DNA of 64,000 nt from Brasenia schreberi (GCA_036023115.1 JAYKKT010000073.1:18647001-18711000), one strand, 5' to 3'; shown: positions 10,964 to 23,778, numbered from the stretch's first letter. Program-made: numbers and translations. Notes: generated by a model not told the origin, from the letters alone.

Positions 10964-13900
10964 TTATGTACCAGAAAAATTGTGTTCTTCTATATCATTG
11001 GAACATGTAAAGATATTCAAATTCTGGTTGTTCTGGGAACCGATTCTTTTATTCTGTTCATCGAACATCTTCTCCAAATATTTTGCATGCTCTTCAATTC
11101 TAATCTGGAGGTTTCTTTGAATCTGCATGATAGCATACCTAAAATACGTTACTTACTGCAGGAACATAAAAATTAGTTCTCAAATCTTTAAATTGAATAC
11201 TTGATGCCATCTCCATTTTAAGCATGTAGAAAATAATTCGCTTACAACTTCTATATCAATAATAAGGAATGCTTTAGAAAGTTACAGGACTTCTAAACTT
11301 TTCAAGAAAAACCAAAAGCTACTTGATTCAGGTTTTCGATATTCAATGAATTGAACCGTTTCAGAAGTTTGGGATATGATTTTGGATTATAGTCATGGTA
11401 GGCAGGTCTTGCATAATTTTAAAGAAAGCAAAACTATCAATATAAATTTGATTCCTCATTTTTTGTAGCCAAATAACTCCGCCATGTAAGGGATCATCCT
11501 TGCATTGCCGGTCCCAAGCCCGGATAAAGGAGGAGGTTGTGTTAGACTTCCGATAGCCAACGTAAAACTTTGTCGGATTTTATAACATGGATTACAAAAA
11601 TTATGAGCATTGCTTTGGGGCATCCCCGCCTAGTGACGTGCTGCAGAGCCCGAATGCAGTAAGAAGTAAGCAAGGGCCACTACATTTTCGCCCGAATGTA
11701 GTGAATCAATTGCAGAGAGGGTTCCCACATCATGGACGGGTGTGGGTAAAGAAGTTAGTCCCGTTACATTGCCGCCCAAATGTAGCAAAAAATTTTCAGA
11801 GAGGGTATCCGCATTTTGATTATGGACGGATGCAGGGGGTAAGGAAGCTAGTCCTAGATAATAAGATTCGTATTGGTTCTTGAAATATCGGAACATTATC
11901 CGGTAAGCTAATGGAGGTGGTAGATACTATGATTCGGAGAAAGATTCATATTCTATGTTTACAAGAGACAAAATAGGTTGGAGAAAAAGCAAAGGAGATA
12001 GAGGATACAGGTTTTAAATTATGATACTCAGGTAAAGAAAAGGCTCGAAAAGGAGTTGGTATTATCATAAATAAAGATTTAAAGGAGAGTGTGGTAGACA
12101 TACAACGATATGGTGACCGAATCATGACGTTGAAATTAGTATTAGGAGCAGAGGTTTTGAATATAGTTTGTGCTTACGCACCCCAAGTAGGACTAAAAGA
12201 TAGTATAAAGACAATTTTTTGGGAAGAGTTAGATAAGGTGTTTCAAAAGATTCCACCAAGGGAGTTGATTTGTTTAGGAGGAGATTTAAATAGACATGTC
12301 AGTAAAGAGGCATTAGGATATCAAGGGATTCATAGAAACTTTGGTTTTGGGGATATAAACGAGGAAGGTAGGGAGATTTTAGATTTTGCTATGGCATTTG
12401 ATCTCTCTATAGTCAATACAATTTTCAAAAAACGAGATGAACATTTAATTACTTATAAGAGTGGCTTATCACAAACACAAATTGATTACTTTATTTGTAG
12501 AAAAAAAGATAGAGCGTGTTGTAAAGATTGTAAGGTAATTCCAGGAGAAAGCTTAACCAACCAACATCGACTTCTAGTTATGGATTTACAAATAAAAAAA
12601 TAGACAAAGAAGAAAAGAGTGCATCGAGCTACTCGGACTAAATGGTGGAACCTCAAAAGCGAGAAAGAAGATATATTTAAACAGAAAGTCCTTCAAGGAT
12701 ATGTTTGGAATTATGTTGGCACACCCTGTGATATGTGGAACAATATGGCTATACATATTAGGAAAGTGGCGAAAGATGTGTTAGGGGTATCTAAGGGAGG
12801 TGTACCGGCACAAAAAGAAGCTTGGTGGTGGAGTGAAGTAGTACAAAATAAAATCAAGGCAAAGAGGGCATGTTACAAATTACATTATGCTAAGAAAACT
12901 AGTGAAACTTTAGAAGCTTATAAGGAAGCAAAGAAGGAAGCGAAAAAGGCCGTTAATGAAGCAAAAGCTAAGATTTGGGAGGACTTATATAAAAAACTCA
13001 ACTCAAAAGAGGGTGAAAGAGATATTTTTAGGATAGCTAGGGCTAGAGATAAGAAAACTAAAGATCTTAATTATGTTAGATGCATAAAAGACGAGGATGA
13101 AAAAATTCTAGTGGCAAATGATGATATAAGAAATAGATGGAAAAACTATTTTTATAATCTTTTTAGTGGAAATAAAGATGTTAGTATTAGTTTAGGAGAT
13201 TTAGCCAAGTCAAAAAAGTATATAAACCACAATTTCTATCGACGTATTCAAAAGAATGAAGTCAAAGAGGCTCTTAAACATATGAAGGTGGTAAATCGGT
13301 AGGACCAGATAATATTCCTATAGAAGTTTGGAAAATACTAGGAGAAATAGGAATCACTTGGCTCACAAGACTATTTAATGAAATATAGAAAAACCAAAAG
13401 ATGCCCGAGGAATGGAGAGCAAGTACACTTATACCCATTTATAAGAACAAGGGAGACATTCAAAATTGTTCGAATTATCGAGGTATCAAGTTAATGAGTC
13501 ATACTATGAAATTATGGGAAAGAATTATCGAACGTAGGTTAAGACAAGTATCAAGTACAATAGAGAACCAATTTGGATTCATGCCAGGCAGATCTACTAT
13601 CGAAGCGATTCACCTTTTGAGACGTCTTATGGAACATTTTAGAGCAAAAAAGAAAGACTTCACATGATATTTATTGATCTAGAAAAAGCTTATGATAGGG
13701 TACCGAGGGAGGTTCTTTGGAGAACTTTGGAAAAAAGAGGTATCCCATTGACATATATTAGCCTTATAAGAGACATGTATGATGGTGCAAAAACATGTGT
13801 GAGGACTCATGAAGGAACGACAGACTTCTTTGAAGTTAATATTGGGTTACATCAAGGATCAACTTTAAGTCCATACTTATTTATAATGGTGATGGATGAG

Positions 13901-16900
13901 TTAACAAAACATATTCAAGATGAAGTACCTTGTTGTATGTTATTTGCAAATGACATTGTATTAGTGGAGGAGTTTAAGGAAAAAATTAATAGAAAATTGG
14001 AACTATGGAGAGAAACATTATAAAGCAAAGGCCTCCGACTTAGTAGAACAAAGACAGAATATATGGAATGTAAGTTTGATCATTTGGTTACTTCAGAGGA
14101 CATAGAAATTAAAATTGGCACACATTGCATTACCCAAAAAGAAAGTTTTAAATACCTAGGGTCAATTTTTTAGAGTGATGGAAGAATTGATGGAGATGTT
14201 ACGCATAGAATTAATGCTGGTTGGTTAAAATGGAGAGGAGCATCAGGCATTCTTTGTGATAAGAAGATACCTTTAAAGTTAAAAGGTAAATATTATAGAG
14301 CAGCAATTAGGCCTGTCATGTTTTATGGTTCTAAGTGTTGGGTAGTTAATCATCAACATGTACAAAAGATGTCCGTGATAGAAATGAAGATGTTAAGATG
14401 AATGAGTGGTCATACAAGAAAAGACCGTATACATAATGAGGTTGTTAGAAACAAATTAGGAGTGGCACCAATAGAGGATAAAATGAGAGAACATCGTTTA
14501 AGATGGTTTGGACATATAGAAAGAAGATCAAAAGAAGAACCTGTAAGAAGGTTAGAAAACTAAATTTGGAAAGTATTAAAAGAGGTAGAGGACGACCACA
14601 AAAGTGTTGGAAAGAAACAATAAAGAATGATCTAGCTTATTGGGAGTTAACTGCTAACATGGCACATGATAGGGATCTGTGGAAACAAAGAATCCATGTA
14701 GCCGACCCCGTCTAGTATGGGAAAAGGCTTAGTTGTTGTTGTTTAGTTGTTGTTGTTGATTTTTTGTAGCCAAATCAGGGAAGCTTCCAATTTGAGTGTG
14801 TGCGTGTGTTTGTGCATGTGAATTTGCAAGCATTCATGTGCATGTTTACTGTGTCCCTGCATGAAGAAAGCCATGTGGAAGGAAATTGTAGCATTTCATT
14901 GTCTTCCTTAGCGGAAGAAAGAGCAGCCACAACGAAGCATACCTCTAATTGCTCATGCAAACTCCTTTGCACGTCCATTTGCAAGCGCAGGGCTTCAGTG
15001 ATATGCAACCCACTGTTGCTTGATATCAAAAGGATGATCAGCACAGGAAAAAAGGGACGTTGTAATAAGACAGATAAAACTTATATGGAGTCATACACCT
15101 ACTTTTTAAGGTCAGCTGACGGAGTCTCTTCCACTGTATTTATCGTACTCTTTCCTGCCATATCAGCAACCTTTCATTCAAATACATGTCAATGGAGCAA
15201 GGTAATATCTTAGTAAGCTCTTTCTACTTTCTTGACTACCTTTATACATAAGGAGCCTGGTCTGCCAGATCAAGCCTATACATGTTCGTTGCATGCAGGA
15301 TTTTGTGAAGTTCAAAATTTAAAGCTTATTAGAGTAATGGTGGTCCTTTTCATTTATTCCACGCAAAAACCTTTTGCTTAAATGCTTCTGTGACTTAATA
15401 TGGGATAACATGTATTCCAGGTTCTTATATGGTTATACCTTAGACTTCTGGTAAGTACCATTCAGATGAAAAGATTTGCAAGGGAACATGCTTGTGAATG
15501 CTAAAAGGCGAATGCCACAAGCATGTAGCTCACTAAAGGTCTGAGGCACCAATCCTTGTAAGGTGTCCATGAGTGAGCTTGCCACAAACTGCAATGAGAT
15601 AAATGAGAGGCCCAGATCATACTATGTATCTGCTTGCGTCAGAGTCTGATTCTTAGACAAGATTACACATTTTATTATTGTACCAATTCTTCTAGTTTTT
15701 TCAGTTTTCAGAAATGCACAAAAGTAGCCAACATCTATTCATGCTGCAAATCATTTTTCCATTGATAAACCATTCAGTTGACTGTGTTCAGTGGAATATC
15801 TTTTGATCCTTGCTTCCCATTGAATATTTATTGCCTGTTCTACCTTTTCTTCTTTTCTGTATTCAGTTGTTGATTTGTTTTCTTAGGAAATAATACACTT
15901 GATTTTTGTGTCCTTTGATGTCAAACATGAAACTGCAACTTTTAGAACCTCAGCTAAATCAACCAAATGGAAGCAGGAACCAGAAAAACAGCAACGAAAT
16001 AAACAAAAGTACAAGAATAAGATGTTACGAAATGGCTGTCATTGTCGACCAAATTGATGATTGTGTGAAGTGCTAATTGTTACCTTGGATGAAGGTTGGT
16101 GCATGTTTTGCTGTCCGATATTTCTGCATAGTGCATGGTAAGTTGTTCTGTTTCGAATGACAACAAGAGTGAAGTCACTTAAGTAAATAAGTAACAGTAA
16201 ATGGACCTGCAAATGACTTTTGATGTGGTATATTGTCAACCCTTCTAAATTCATCAGTTTTAGTATCTCTTTTGGAGTTGCTTCTGTATTAAGGGATAAC
16301 ATTAGTTCCATGCAGACGTATAAAGCTGCAGATCAGATAAATTAAATTCCATAGTATTACTCACTCTTCTCACCACCAAGACATCTGATTGCTTTGACAA
16401 ATTCTTCATGCAGTTCTTGGGTCCATCGGATCCGCTGTTTGTTTGTTAATCCTGTGCCAAGTGATATGTGGTTAGATCGAGATGTTGATACATCTCCCAT
16501 GAGTTCCTTTGGCTGCTCATGTGAGAGTTGACTATCCAGTTGTGTCAGCTGTGGCTTGATACAATGATTGGCATCCTTAAGGAAAAAGAAGAGGGAGATT
16601 TTAGCATACAATTCTCAGGGAAAAACATAAATAAAAGAATTTCAAAGACTCACCCAGAATTTGGTATCTTTAGCTTCAAAGGATTTTCTCCATATCCTTT
16701 CTGATGTTTCTGCTGATGTTGTTAGTGATTTTCTATCACAATATTTATGCAATGGTTCTTCATCCCCTTCAGAAACAAGGCCTTGGAACCAATTACCGAA
16801 TGGAGGGTTTGAACCCACTTGAGGCAGTTCAGTTGTGAAGTTCTCCATATTGTTTGAACAATGATGATAACATTCAAGTGGAAACATTGATTGGGAAGCC

Positions 16901-17316
16901 ATAACAGAAGTTTTGCAAGATCTAGAACTTGAGTCTTGTTGGTTAGTTTGATGAAATATTTGTGAATTCACCAACTGTTGTTGATCAACAGTTAAAGGAT
17001 CAGAGAGTATGTAAGATCTCTGCGATTGTAAGCTCAACGCTGTAGAAGGTATGATGTATGGCTGCCATGGTCCAACATCTGGGAAATCGAACAGCTTGGT
17101 TGACAGCGGATCATCATCTTCACAAGCATTCTCTATTAGATAGTTACCTGATGATGCCCTCTGGTTTCTGGCTTTTACATCCTGGGTTTCCTGCGAACTG
17201 CAAACTGTCCAAGTATGAAAGGAAGAATCGAAAGGCAGATGATGACTGAGGCCTTCTCTGATACCACTCTTGCATGTTGTAGGCTCTATCTTGTGAGTGT
17301 TCATTCCCCTCAACAT
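10964..17316 (-). CDS. MYB-CC (PHR1-like, LHEQLE type) transcription factor
   Basis: This is a nuclear MYB-CC regulator; family members bind P1BS-type promoter sites, often in phosphate responses. Exons in reading order: 17316-16654, 16575-16365, 16283-16207, 16123-16084, 15154-15103, 15018-14943, 11122-10964. All junctions are GT-AG and phases agree (1278 nt, 425 residues). Residues 1-221 are a divergent N terminus. The GARP/MYB domain runs from [14 protein letters not shown] to [16 protein letters not shown]. The coiled coil follows: [23 protein letters not shown], then [20 protein letters not shown] in the last exon. MNTHKIE at 17304 is an equally plausible start. The 3820-bp last intron is mostly a LINE in the opposite orientation, splitting the coiled coil exactly after LHEQLE. 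The short C-terminal tail ends FSGT. Splicing across the LINE is inferred. Confidence 0.88.
11458..11474. repeat. Target-site duplication, left copy (LINE copy 1)
   Basis: The 17-mer ATTTTTTGTAGCCAAAT is repeated without mismatch at 14759-14775 and marks the insertion point. Confidence 0.93.
11475..14758 (+). mobile_element. RTE-type LINE copy 1, full length, inactive
   Basis: A 3284-bp non-LTR retrotransposon bounded by perfect 17-bp TSDs. It has an APE-type endonuclease (about 11587-12600: IGS then stop, [36 protein letters not shown]) and a reverse transcriptase (about 12620-14580: [56 protein letters not shown]). It ends in GTT repeats rather than poly-A, which with the EN-RT layout fits the RTE clade, whose plant endonuclease is often labelled craniofacial development protein 2-like. 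It is dead: stops at 11881, in the CLQETK-W region, at 12601, near 13387 and near 14399, a frameshift near 13290, and FADD changed to FAND at about 13943-13954. It sits in the MYB-CC last intron, antisense to that gene. Confidence 0.93.
14759..14775. repeat. Target-site duplication, right copy (LINE copy 1)
   Basis: Identical 17-mer to 11458-11474, directly after the GTT-repeat tail of the LINE. Confidence 0.93.
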
Positions 17317-17463
17317 CCAACTCCCTGAAGCACTCTTCTGTTACTCTCAACTGGAAAGTCCCTAATACAAATAGGCTTCAAAAGGAACCTTGGCCCAGAA
17401 ATATTGAGTCAGTACTACCAGCTGGTCGGCTTTTAGATGTTAATTCTTGCTGAACTTTTTCTG

Positions 17464-18064
17464 TACTTCCCCTCATTTATCAGGTAGGAATCCTGGCATA
17501 TAAACATTTCTATTTGCTTAAAGCAATACAAGTATCCAAGTGCTTCCATTCCAACTATCTTTTTGCAAGGAAAATCAGAATAATTTGCTTGTAGTTTTGG
17601 AAAAGTGAACATTATCTGGTTGAAACTTAAGATCCCTGCTGTGGTTAAGCGTTGTTACATATTGATGCTATGGTACTCATTATCTCATAATAATAATGCT
17701 TAGCTCCTATTAATCTTTATAGGGTGCTATAAGATGTTAATATTCATTTACAAAGTTTTGCAGGTGGTACTTCCCCTCATTTATCAGGTAGGAATCCTGG
17801 CATATAAACATTTCTATTTGCTTAAAGCAATACAAGTATCCAAGTGCTTCCAACTATCTTTTTGCAAGGAAAATCAGAATAATCTGTGTAGTCTTGGAAA
17901 AGTGAACATTCTCTGGTTGAAACTTAAGATCCCTTCTGTGGTTAAGCGTTGTTACATATTGATGCTATGGTACTCATTATCTCATGATAATAATGCTTAG
18001 CTCCTATTAATCTTAATAGGGTGCTATAATATGTTAATATTCATTTACAAAGTTTTGCAGGTGG
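17464..18064. repeat. Two-copy tandem duplication, about 300 bp per unit
   Basis: Unit 1 (about 17464-17767) and unit 2 (about 17768-18064) both begin TACTTCCCCTCATTTATCAG and end in TTACAAAGTTTTGCAGGTGG. They differ by a few substitutions and small indels. The block begins about 150 bp upstream of the MYB-CC start codon region and so sits in its presumed promoter. No protein frame is shared by both units. Confidence 0.9.
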
Positions 18065-18440
18065 TCACTCATCAGGGACCAGGGAAAGAATCTACAACAG
18101 AAACAGATCTTCACAGATGTTGCACACATGTAAGTTTCATCTTGTAAGGGTTCATTAACTCACATCATAATAAGAACAAATTCTGCACTTCAATGGAGAA
18201 AGACAGCCATAATAATATCTAGAATGTAAGAAGAATCCAGGAAAGCAGTATGTGATAACAGACGAATTTTCCTTCTACGTTGGATGATAAGGAGAATTGT
18301 ATTCTCTTTGGAGAATATGCTGTCAAACGGACCTCTCGAACCACTTCAAGCAATAACTGGCAAACAAGAAATCTATGTCACAGAAGTGTGGGTGAGGGTG
18401 CAGGACACTTGAGCATATGTAAGTTCTGGATATGGCAACT

Positions 18441-18524
<84 letters not shown>

Positions 18525-19980
18525 AGAACATTTGAGTTTCCAAAAGTTATTATTCCCTAATAAAATATTAATTGGTCAATATTTCATGAAATGTCTCTTG
18601 ACACGATGCTAAGAAGTCAGACATGGGATAAGTATGGGTGTTGAGTTATGGAACGTTGATAATGACTATTCTTATGAAGGCTGTTTTTGTTTGTCTGTGA
18701 TTTAGTAACTTTAGGTGTATAACTGCTTTATGCACAGCAGCTTCTCATCAGGTCCGCACACGCAGAAGACGAAATATTAGGGAAGCGAAAAGAATATGGA
18801 ATAGAACCTTCAAAAGCTAGGGTGGTGAGAGAATAAACGTGTGCCTTTTGACTTGGGCTAAGTAGTTCGTCAAAATTTTTGTGCTTTGCCGTTTGAAGTG
18901 AAATCATGTCAATAAGAATTTTAGCTGCTTCTTGGCTGGGATAGCTTGGGGCTGTAAATCAGCTGAAAGAGTCAGTAGTATGTTTCAATTGTGGGTTCTA
19001 ACAGAGCTTTTCCCTAAAGTTAGACGGAGTCGGGTAGTGGGTGTAACACAAGAACTCGAGTACCATTCTCACCCAAGCATGTTTAGTTTAGGAGTTCTTT
19101 TTTCTCTTTTTACAATAGGAAGGCTGAAGCAAGATGCACACGCAGGGCATCAAACTCTACCCCGCATCAATTTTAGACCTAAATCAAGATTTGGATCCAT
19201 GGTCCAGACAAAGTGCTGGGAAAAAAGATAATCCTACCAAAATGTGGAGTTCCAGATAAATATAGAAAACCCTAACCTGATAAGGGTAGGATTCTCTATC
19301 AAATTGAAGTTTTGCCACTTATATAGTGAGGGATTAAGATTCTTTAAGTTAAGTACGATTTCAGCACCTGAGTGAGGTTTAGAACGACAGAGACTGGCAA
19401 GAAGTTGATGGAAATTGATTGTTGGTGAGGTATTGAATGGGGCGACTTAGAGATGTTATGTGCAGATTACTGCTTATGGTTATGGATCTTGGCTTCAGGC
19501 AATGGTTCTGGGTATTGTTTGAGGTAGGGGAATAAAGTACACATGCAAAAAGTGTGCATATTGTTTTTAATTTAAATTCGAACGAGATAGACTGCTCATA
19601 TTTGTTTGGATTTGCTACTACTTAAGTGTGCTAGCATTTACTAATTTCTCTCTATATATATAACCTTACGAAACCCAAATGACTATTTTAGGAACCTATA
19701 TGGTTAGGTTAGTCAAAACACGAGTTTCGGATTATAGTGATTCAATGCAAAATTGATTGGATTGCTTCGAAATTCAATTGAAAAGCTACCTAGAATATGA
19801 CCGCTGCAATAATGTCAAAATCGATTAATAAGAAACTTAACTCCCAACAAACCGATCATTCTAAATATGTTTTATCCTGGGGAGTTTGCTGTAGGATGTA
19901 TCTTCCACACACGCGCGCACACACATATCCCTTGATTCATTGGTTAATTTGATCCAGTCTAGAATTGGTCCATGTTTATT
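18065..19980. other. No gene recognised; contains a long TA microsatellite
   Basis: A nearly pure TA tract of about 79 bp occupies 18444-18522. A 99-residue frame at 18932-19231 has no recognisable domain or splice context. Nothing else is supported. Confidence 0.5.
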
Positions 19981-20029
19981 AATTAGAGTTTGCAGGGTTT
20001 TCCCTGCCCCAACTTGTGAGGCAGCCTTT

Positions 20030-20150
20030 TGCAGTGACTAAAATTGGTGGCAGGTGCGCCCCGAAGCGTTAATTCAATTGGCAGGGCGCACGCATGCATG
20101 GGTGAGTGTGTTAAGCTTTGGCCTCCTCCTCTAACAAAAAAAAATGGTGG
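20030..20150 (+). repeat. SINE-like repeat with A-rich end
   Basis: The segment reads GCGTTAATTCAATTGGCAGG, then GCATGCATGGGTGAGTGTG and a tail GCTTTGGCCTCCTCCTCTAAC followed by nine A. The same tail pattern (T-AGGCTTTGGTCTCC) recurs at about 46560-46690 and, on the minus strand, at 32170-32290. The box B part seems deleted here. Confidence 0.4.
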
Positions 20151-20289
20151 TGGGCGTAAAATTAGGTAAAATGTGCTTTGCAGATTCTTGAGAATCCATG
20201 TTTGTAAATGGGGACCGCGAGTTCTCATGGAACCCAATCCTTCATGCACGGGTGCACGCACACACACATACACGCATAGCCATGACATC

Positions 20290-21085
20290 CAATTGTGAGG
20301 AATCTTATGAAGCCAAATAGGACTGTATTATTCCCCCTTCTTTATCTGTGGAACTTGGGGGACCATAACATGAGGAAAGTGCATTGTTCTTTCCTTAGTT
20401 GCAAAGGAACACGAGCTGAGCCTAGTCAATCAGCAGGCTTTGTCATGCATATTGCCCTGTTGAAGAAATGCATGAATATGCCCTTTTCCACGACATTCTA
20501 TCCTTGTGACTTAGCTTTTAGACAATGACCGATGTTATGTAGCTCGAGGGTCCAAAACAGAGCTACTTTTGCAAGTTGTAATTATAAAGCCTTCTCCGAC
20601 AAGCAGATGCCAGTGACAAACATTTGTGCAGACTAGAAGACCCCAATCCTTTAAAAATTTAAGGAATGCATTGTTATTTGGTTTTTAAGGAACTCTCCTG
20701 GATGTGCTACTATCAACCTTTTGCTGTTTTCTTATATGATTCACTGTAACTTTTTGGAATAAGTCTATTATCATGTTAGATGTCTAAAAACATTCAAAAT
20801 TTTCTTAGGAAAATTTGTATTTAAATGAAAAAATGATCTTAAATGACTCATTCTAAAACATTTGAAATTGTACTCATGAAGCAGTTCATGTCAAGAGCAG
20901 TTTCAGATTTAGATCCCTAAAACATCTTGCAATTATAAAGCCTTTTCCGACAAGCAATCTAAACGGGCTAGCCTTGCCAAACAAGCCTACAGCCTTTTGC
21001 AATATAAGATCCAGGGAAAAATAAATCAGTGACAAAGACATGAGACATTGATGAACCACTGACACAACTCTCCTGTCACGGACCT
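20290..21085. other. No gene recognised; one short direct repeat
   Basis: A segment with AATTATAAAGCCTT and CCGACAAGCA occurs at about 20580-20608 and again at 20931-20960. No gene is seen. Confidence 0.4.
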
Positions 21086-21211
21086 ACTTTAAGGTGAGGT
21101 GAGGCGTGCACCTCACCCAAAATGGGAAAAATTCATTAGTCTTCACCCACTTTAAGGTGAGGTGAGGCATATGCCTCACCCAAAATCGAAAGATTCCTTA
21201 GTCTACTACAG
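21086..21211. repeat. 63-bp tandem pair with internal inverted repeats
   Basis: Units at 21086-21148 and 21149-21211 share ACTTTAAGGTGAGGTGAGGC and a CTCACCCAAAAT block. In each, GGTGAGG and CCTCACC flank a six-base centre and can form a short hairpin. An inverted partial copy (GAGCCTCACCTTAA) follows near 21250. Confidence 0.75.
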
Positions 21212-22880
21212 CATATAAGGGAATTAGGTGCTCTGCCCAAATACAAGTGAGCCTCACCTTAAAAAAAAATTCCTGAGTCACCTCTTCCGTATTCTTAATG
21301 GTGACAGCCTTCTCAAGAAGGTTCTTCGGGAGCTTTTACAGTCGAGTATGATAAGTAAAAGCCATGAGCTCAAGATATGTCACGAGCCGGCGGACTTGTG
21401 TTTTCTTTTATTTCATTCAACTTCTAACAACGCTTTAGAAACATTGAGAGAGAATTTGTCTTAGTGAAGACCATATTTTGAAGCTATTTTATAGAGAGAA
21501 AACCAAGAGGATGAAACATGTTGATAATTTCATACCACAAACTTCAATCTAAAGCTAAGAATAACTATAATCACTCGCTAAACCAAAGCATCATGACTAA
21601 ACTTCAATCCGTTACGTCGTGAAGCCGCCTGTCCAAACCCACCTTCGTTCTTCTCCTTCTTTTATCTCTCTCTCTAGTTACTTTCTCGTTCCACTACCCA
21701 GAAACCCTTCTTATTGGTAAATGGTGGTAATTCGTATTGGAAGAGATGGACTAACACCAGAAAACGGGCAGAAGTTAGGCATACGCACATTGGCATTTTG
21801 TTTCCGTTAGTCAGTCGTTCGGCGATGCTGCGATGTAAGCGTGTAATTTTCAGGAGACGAAAGAGTGGCAGCATTGGGTTTGATTTGATTCTTTCGTTAT
21901 TGATGATCGACGCGAATTACTAGTTGATTGTGGGGGAATGGCCTTTTAGTTGTGTTTCCACGGTTGTGCCATCAACTCCCTGATTAAGAGAATCCTCAGC
22001 ATATCTAATAGTCATCTTGGTTTCGTTTGGGACGTTGGTGCCATTAACTACGCCATTGTTGTTCTTGTTGAGATCAAGGCTGTAACCATGTTAATGTACA
22101 CAGCTGCTTTGAGAGATCTCGCATTATTTTGTTTCTCATTTTGAATTTCCTAACTATCGGTTCGATTGCATTTCTAGGTTTCTTCGCTATGTTGCGAACT
22201 CTTTGATTGTCGTGGAAGTACTGGTCTGCTTCCCGTCCTAACGGTAGAAATTACTGAAAACAAGTGTAGCCATCTGAATTGTTGTTTTTAACTTGAACAC
22301 TTGATTGACCTAAATGATCTTTTCGTTGACACTTGGCAGGACTGTCGTGCTTTTTAGAAGTGCATGATCCTCTTGCTGCATTGTTGTATTTTTAGGATGA
22401 AGCCGCTGCTACAATTTCAATAACTGTACTGTGTTATCTAGAAGTTGATTGTGACTCAATGTTGTAGATCTAAAACAAAATTCCTCTAGGATTTGCTCCT
22501 AAGTTGGTTGTTGAGTTAGTAGTGTAATTGCAGCCGTTTGTGACTTTATAATGGTGTCTATCATGTGTGGGTTCATGAGTGTTTCTTTCGTTTTGTCTCT
22601 TTGTCTTGAATGAGGTCCATCTCTAAACAATGCTGGATGATCGATAGTGGCCAGTTTTAAAGCTGGAGAAGTCTGGTCTAATAACTTCATAGTCCATTGC
22701 CTGGATTTCATTTTGCAGATTGTCACTCTATGACACCATCAGGGCGATGGTTGGATTCTTTGATCTGAGATCCATATGATAAAGGAGTCATTTTAACCAT
22801 CAAACCTTTTACTTTTCTTTCAAAGTGAAATTTCCACATCTGTTGTGTTGTATTCTATCAAGAACTTAACTTCAATTTCT
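21212..22880. other. Probable upstream region of the RBM18-like locus
   Basis: A CT-rich stretch near 21650-21690 followed by unstructured sequence resembles a plant 5' UTR and first intron, but no start codon can be tied to the exon at 22889. No other gene is recognised. Confidence 0.35.
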
Positions 22881-22888
22881 GATTCAGC

Positions 22889-23421
22889 ACAGGGAAGAGA
22901 TACTATTGATAAGAGGTGTGAAAGCAGGTTATACATTGGTAACATTGATCAGCCAGTGACAGAGTAAGCATATCTTATTTCATGCATTTTGTTGTTTATT
23001 TTATTGGGTTTTCATTTGATAATAATACATGTGATTCCTGCATGTTTCTAATCCCATGTCAAATTTTGGCAGATCCCAAGTTATTAAGATGTTTTCTCCT
23101 TTTGGTAAGATGGTATCTGTGGACTTCTTATGGCACAGGAGTGGCCCAAAACGAGCTGTACCACGTGAGAATGCAGGAAGCTCAATTGGCCTTGGAGAAG
23201 ATGGATGGTAAATTAGCTTGTGGACGGCCATTAGTTGTTCGCTTTGCTGGTGAGAAGTCTACAGGTATGCAGCTAAAGCATGTAAAAGTGCCGATGATGC
23301 TAAGAAGTCCACTACTTTTGGGAGCTCCACTGCTGGTATGAGCAGGTCATCAGTGATAGCAGCAATTAAGAACAAGCTCAACTCCGTGGATGAAGAGAGC
23401 TCAAATTCTGTGAAAAAATAA
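22889..23421 (+). pseudogene. RBM18-like RNA-binding protein pseudogene (single RRM)
   Basis: Exon to 22963 reads GRDTIDKRCESRLYIGNID (RNP2 is LYIGNI). The intron 22964-23072 has GT-AG ends and correct phase. The next exon continues SQVIKMFSPFGKMVSVDF and LWHRSGPKRAVPRE. Then the block holding RNP1 (family GYAFVQ-type) is missing and the frame shifts. The match resumes as EAQLALEKMDGKLACGRP and VVRFAGEKST, shifts again near 23265, and ends ADDAKKSTTFGSSTAGMSRS to the stop at 23419-23421. Known RBM18-type proteins are nuclear one-RRM proteins of unclear role. Loss of RNP1 plus two frame changes means no normal product. No in-frame start is visible; it may lie in an upstream exon. Confidence 0.82.
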
Positions 23422-23778
23422 AGACAAACTGACTTCTAGTGGTAGACGATGACACGGCTAATTCATGCCATCGACTACAAGTTAGAATGAGCACCCCAAA
23501 CGACAAAGTCAAAGACGATGGTACCGAAGGTTACTGAAGGAATCCAAGCAGTAAGAAAGGAGAATCCTTTGATTCATTCTATTTTCACTTATCAAATTTA
23601 AGTTCTTAACGCCTCTTTTACAAATTCAGAGATTGTGGATAAAAGTAATGGGCCAATGGGAAAACCAACAGAGCTGTGGGGGCAATGGCTAATATTTTGA
23701 TCCTTCAGTGAAAGCCCTAAACTTCGGCTAGGGAAGGGGCCAAGTTTGATTGTTTGTGGTCTGAGACTCTTGGCAACG

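Noticed and set aside
14800..15213. 137-residue plus-strand frame
   Set aside because: It lies opposite MYB-CC exons at 14943-15018 and 15103-15154, which fit the family and splice phases; the plus-strand frame is a shadow.
17058..17350. Frames overlapping MYB-CC exon 1
   Set aside because: The frame starting at 17316 or 17304 joins in phase to the DNA-binding exon; the others do not.
18932..19231. 99-residue plus-strand frame
   Set aside because: No recognisable domain, neighbours or splice sites; chance cannot be excluded.
21086..21211. CRISPR-like direct repeats
   Set aside because: Only two adjacent units without spacers in a plant nuclear context; an ordinary tandem duplication.
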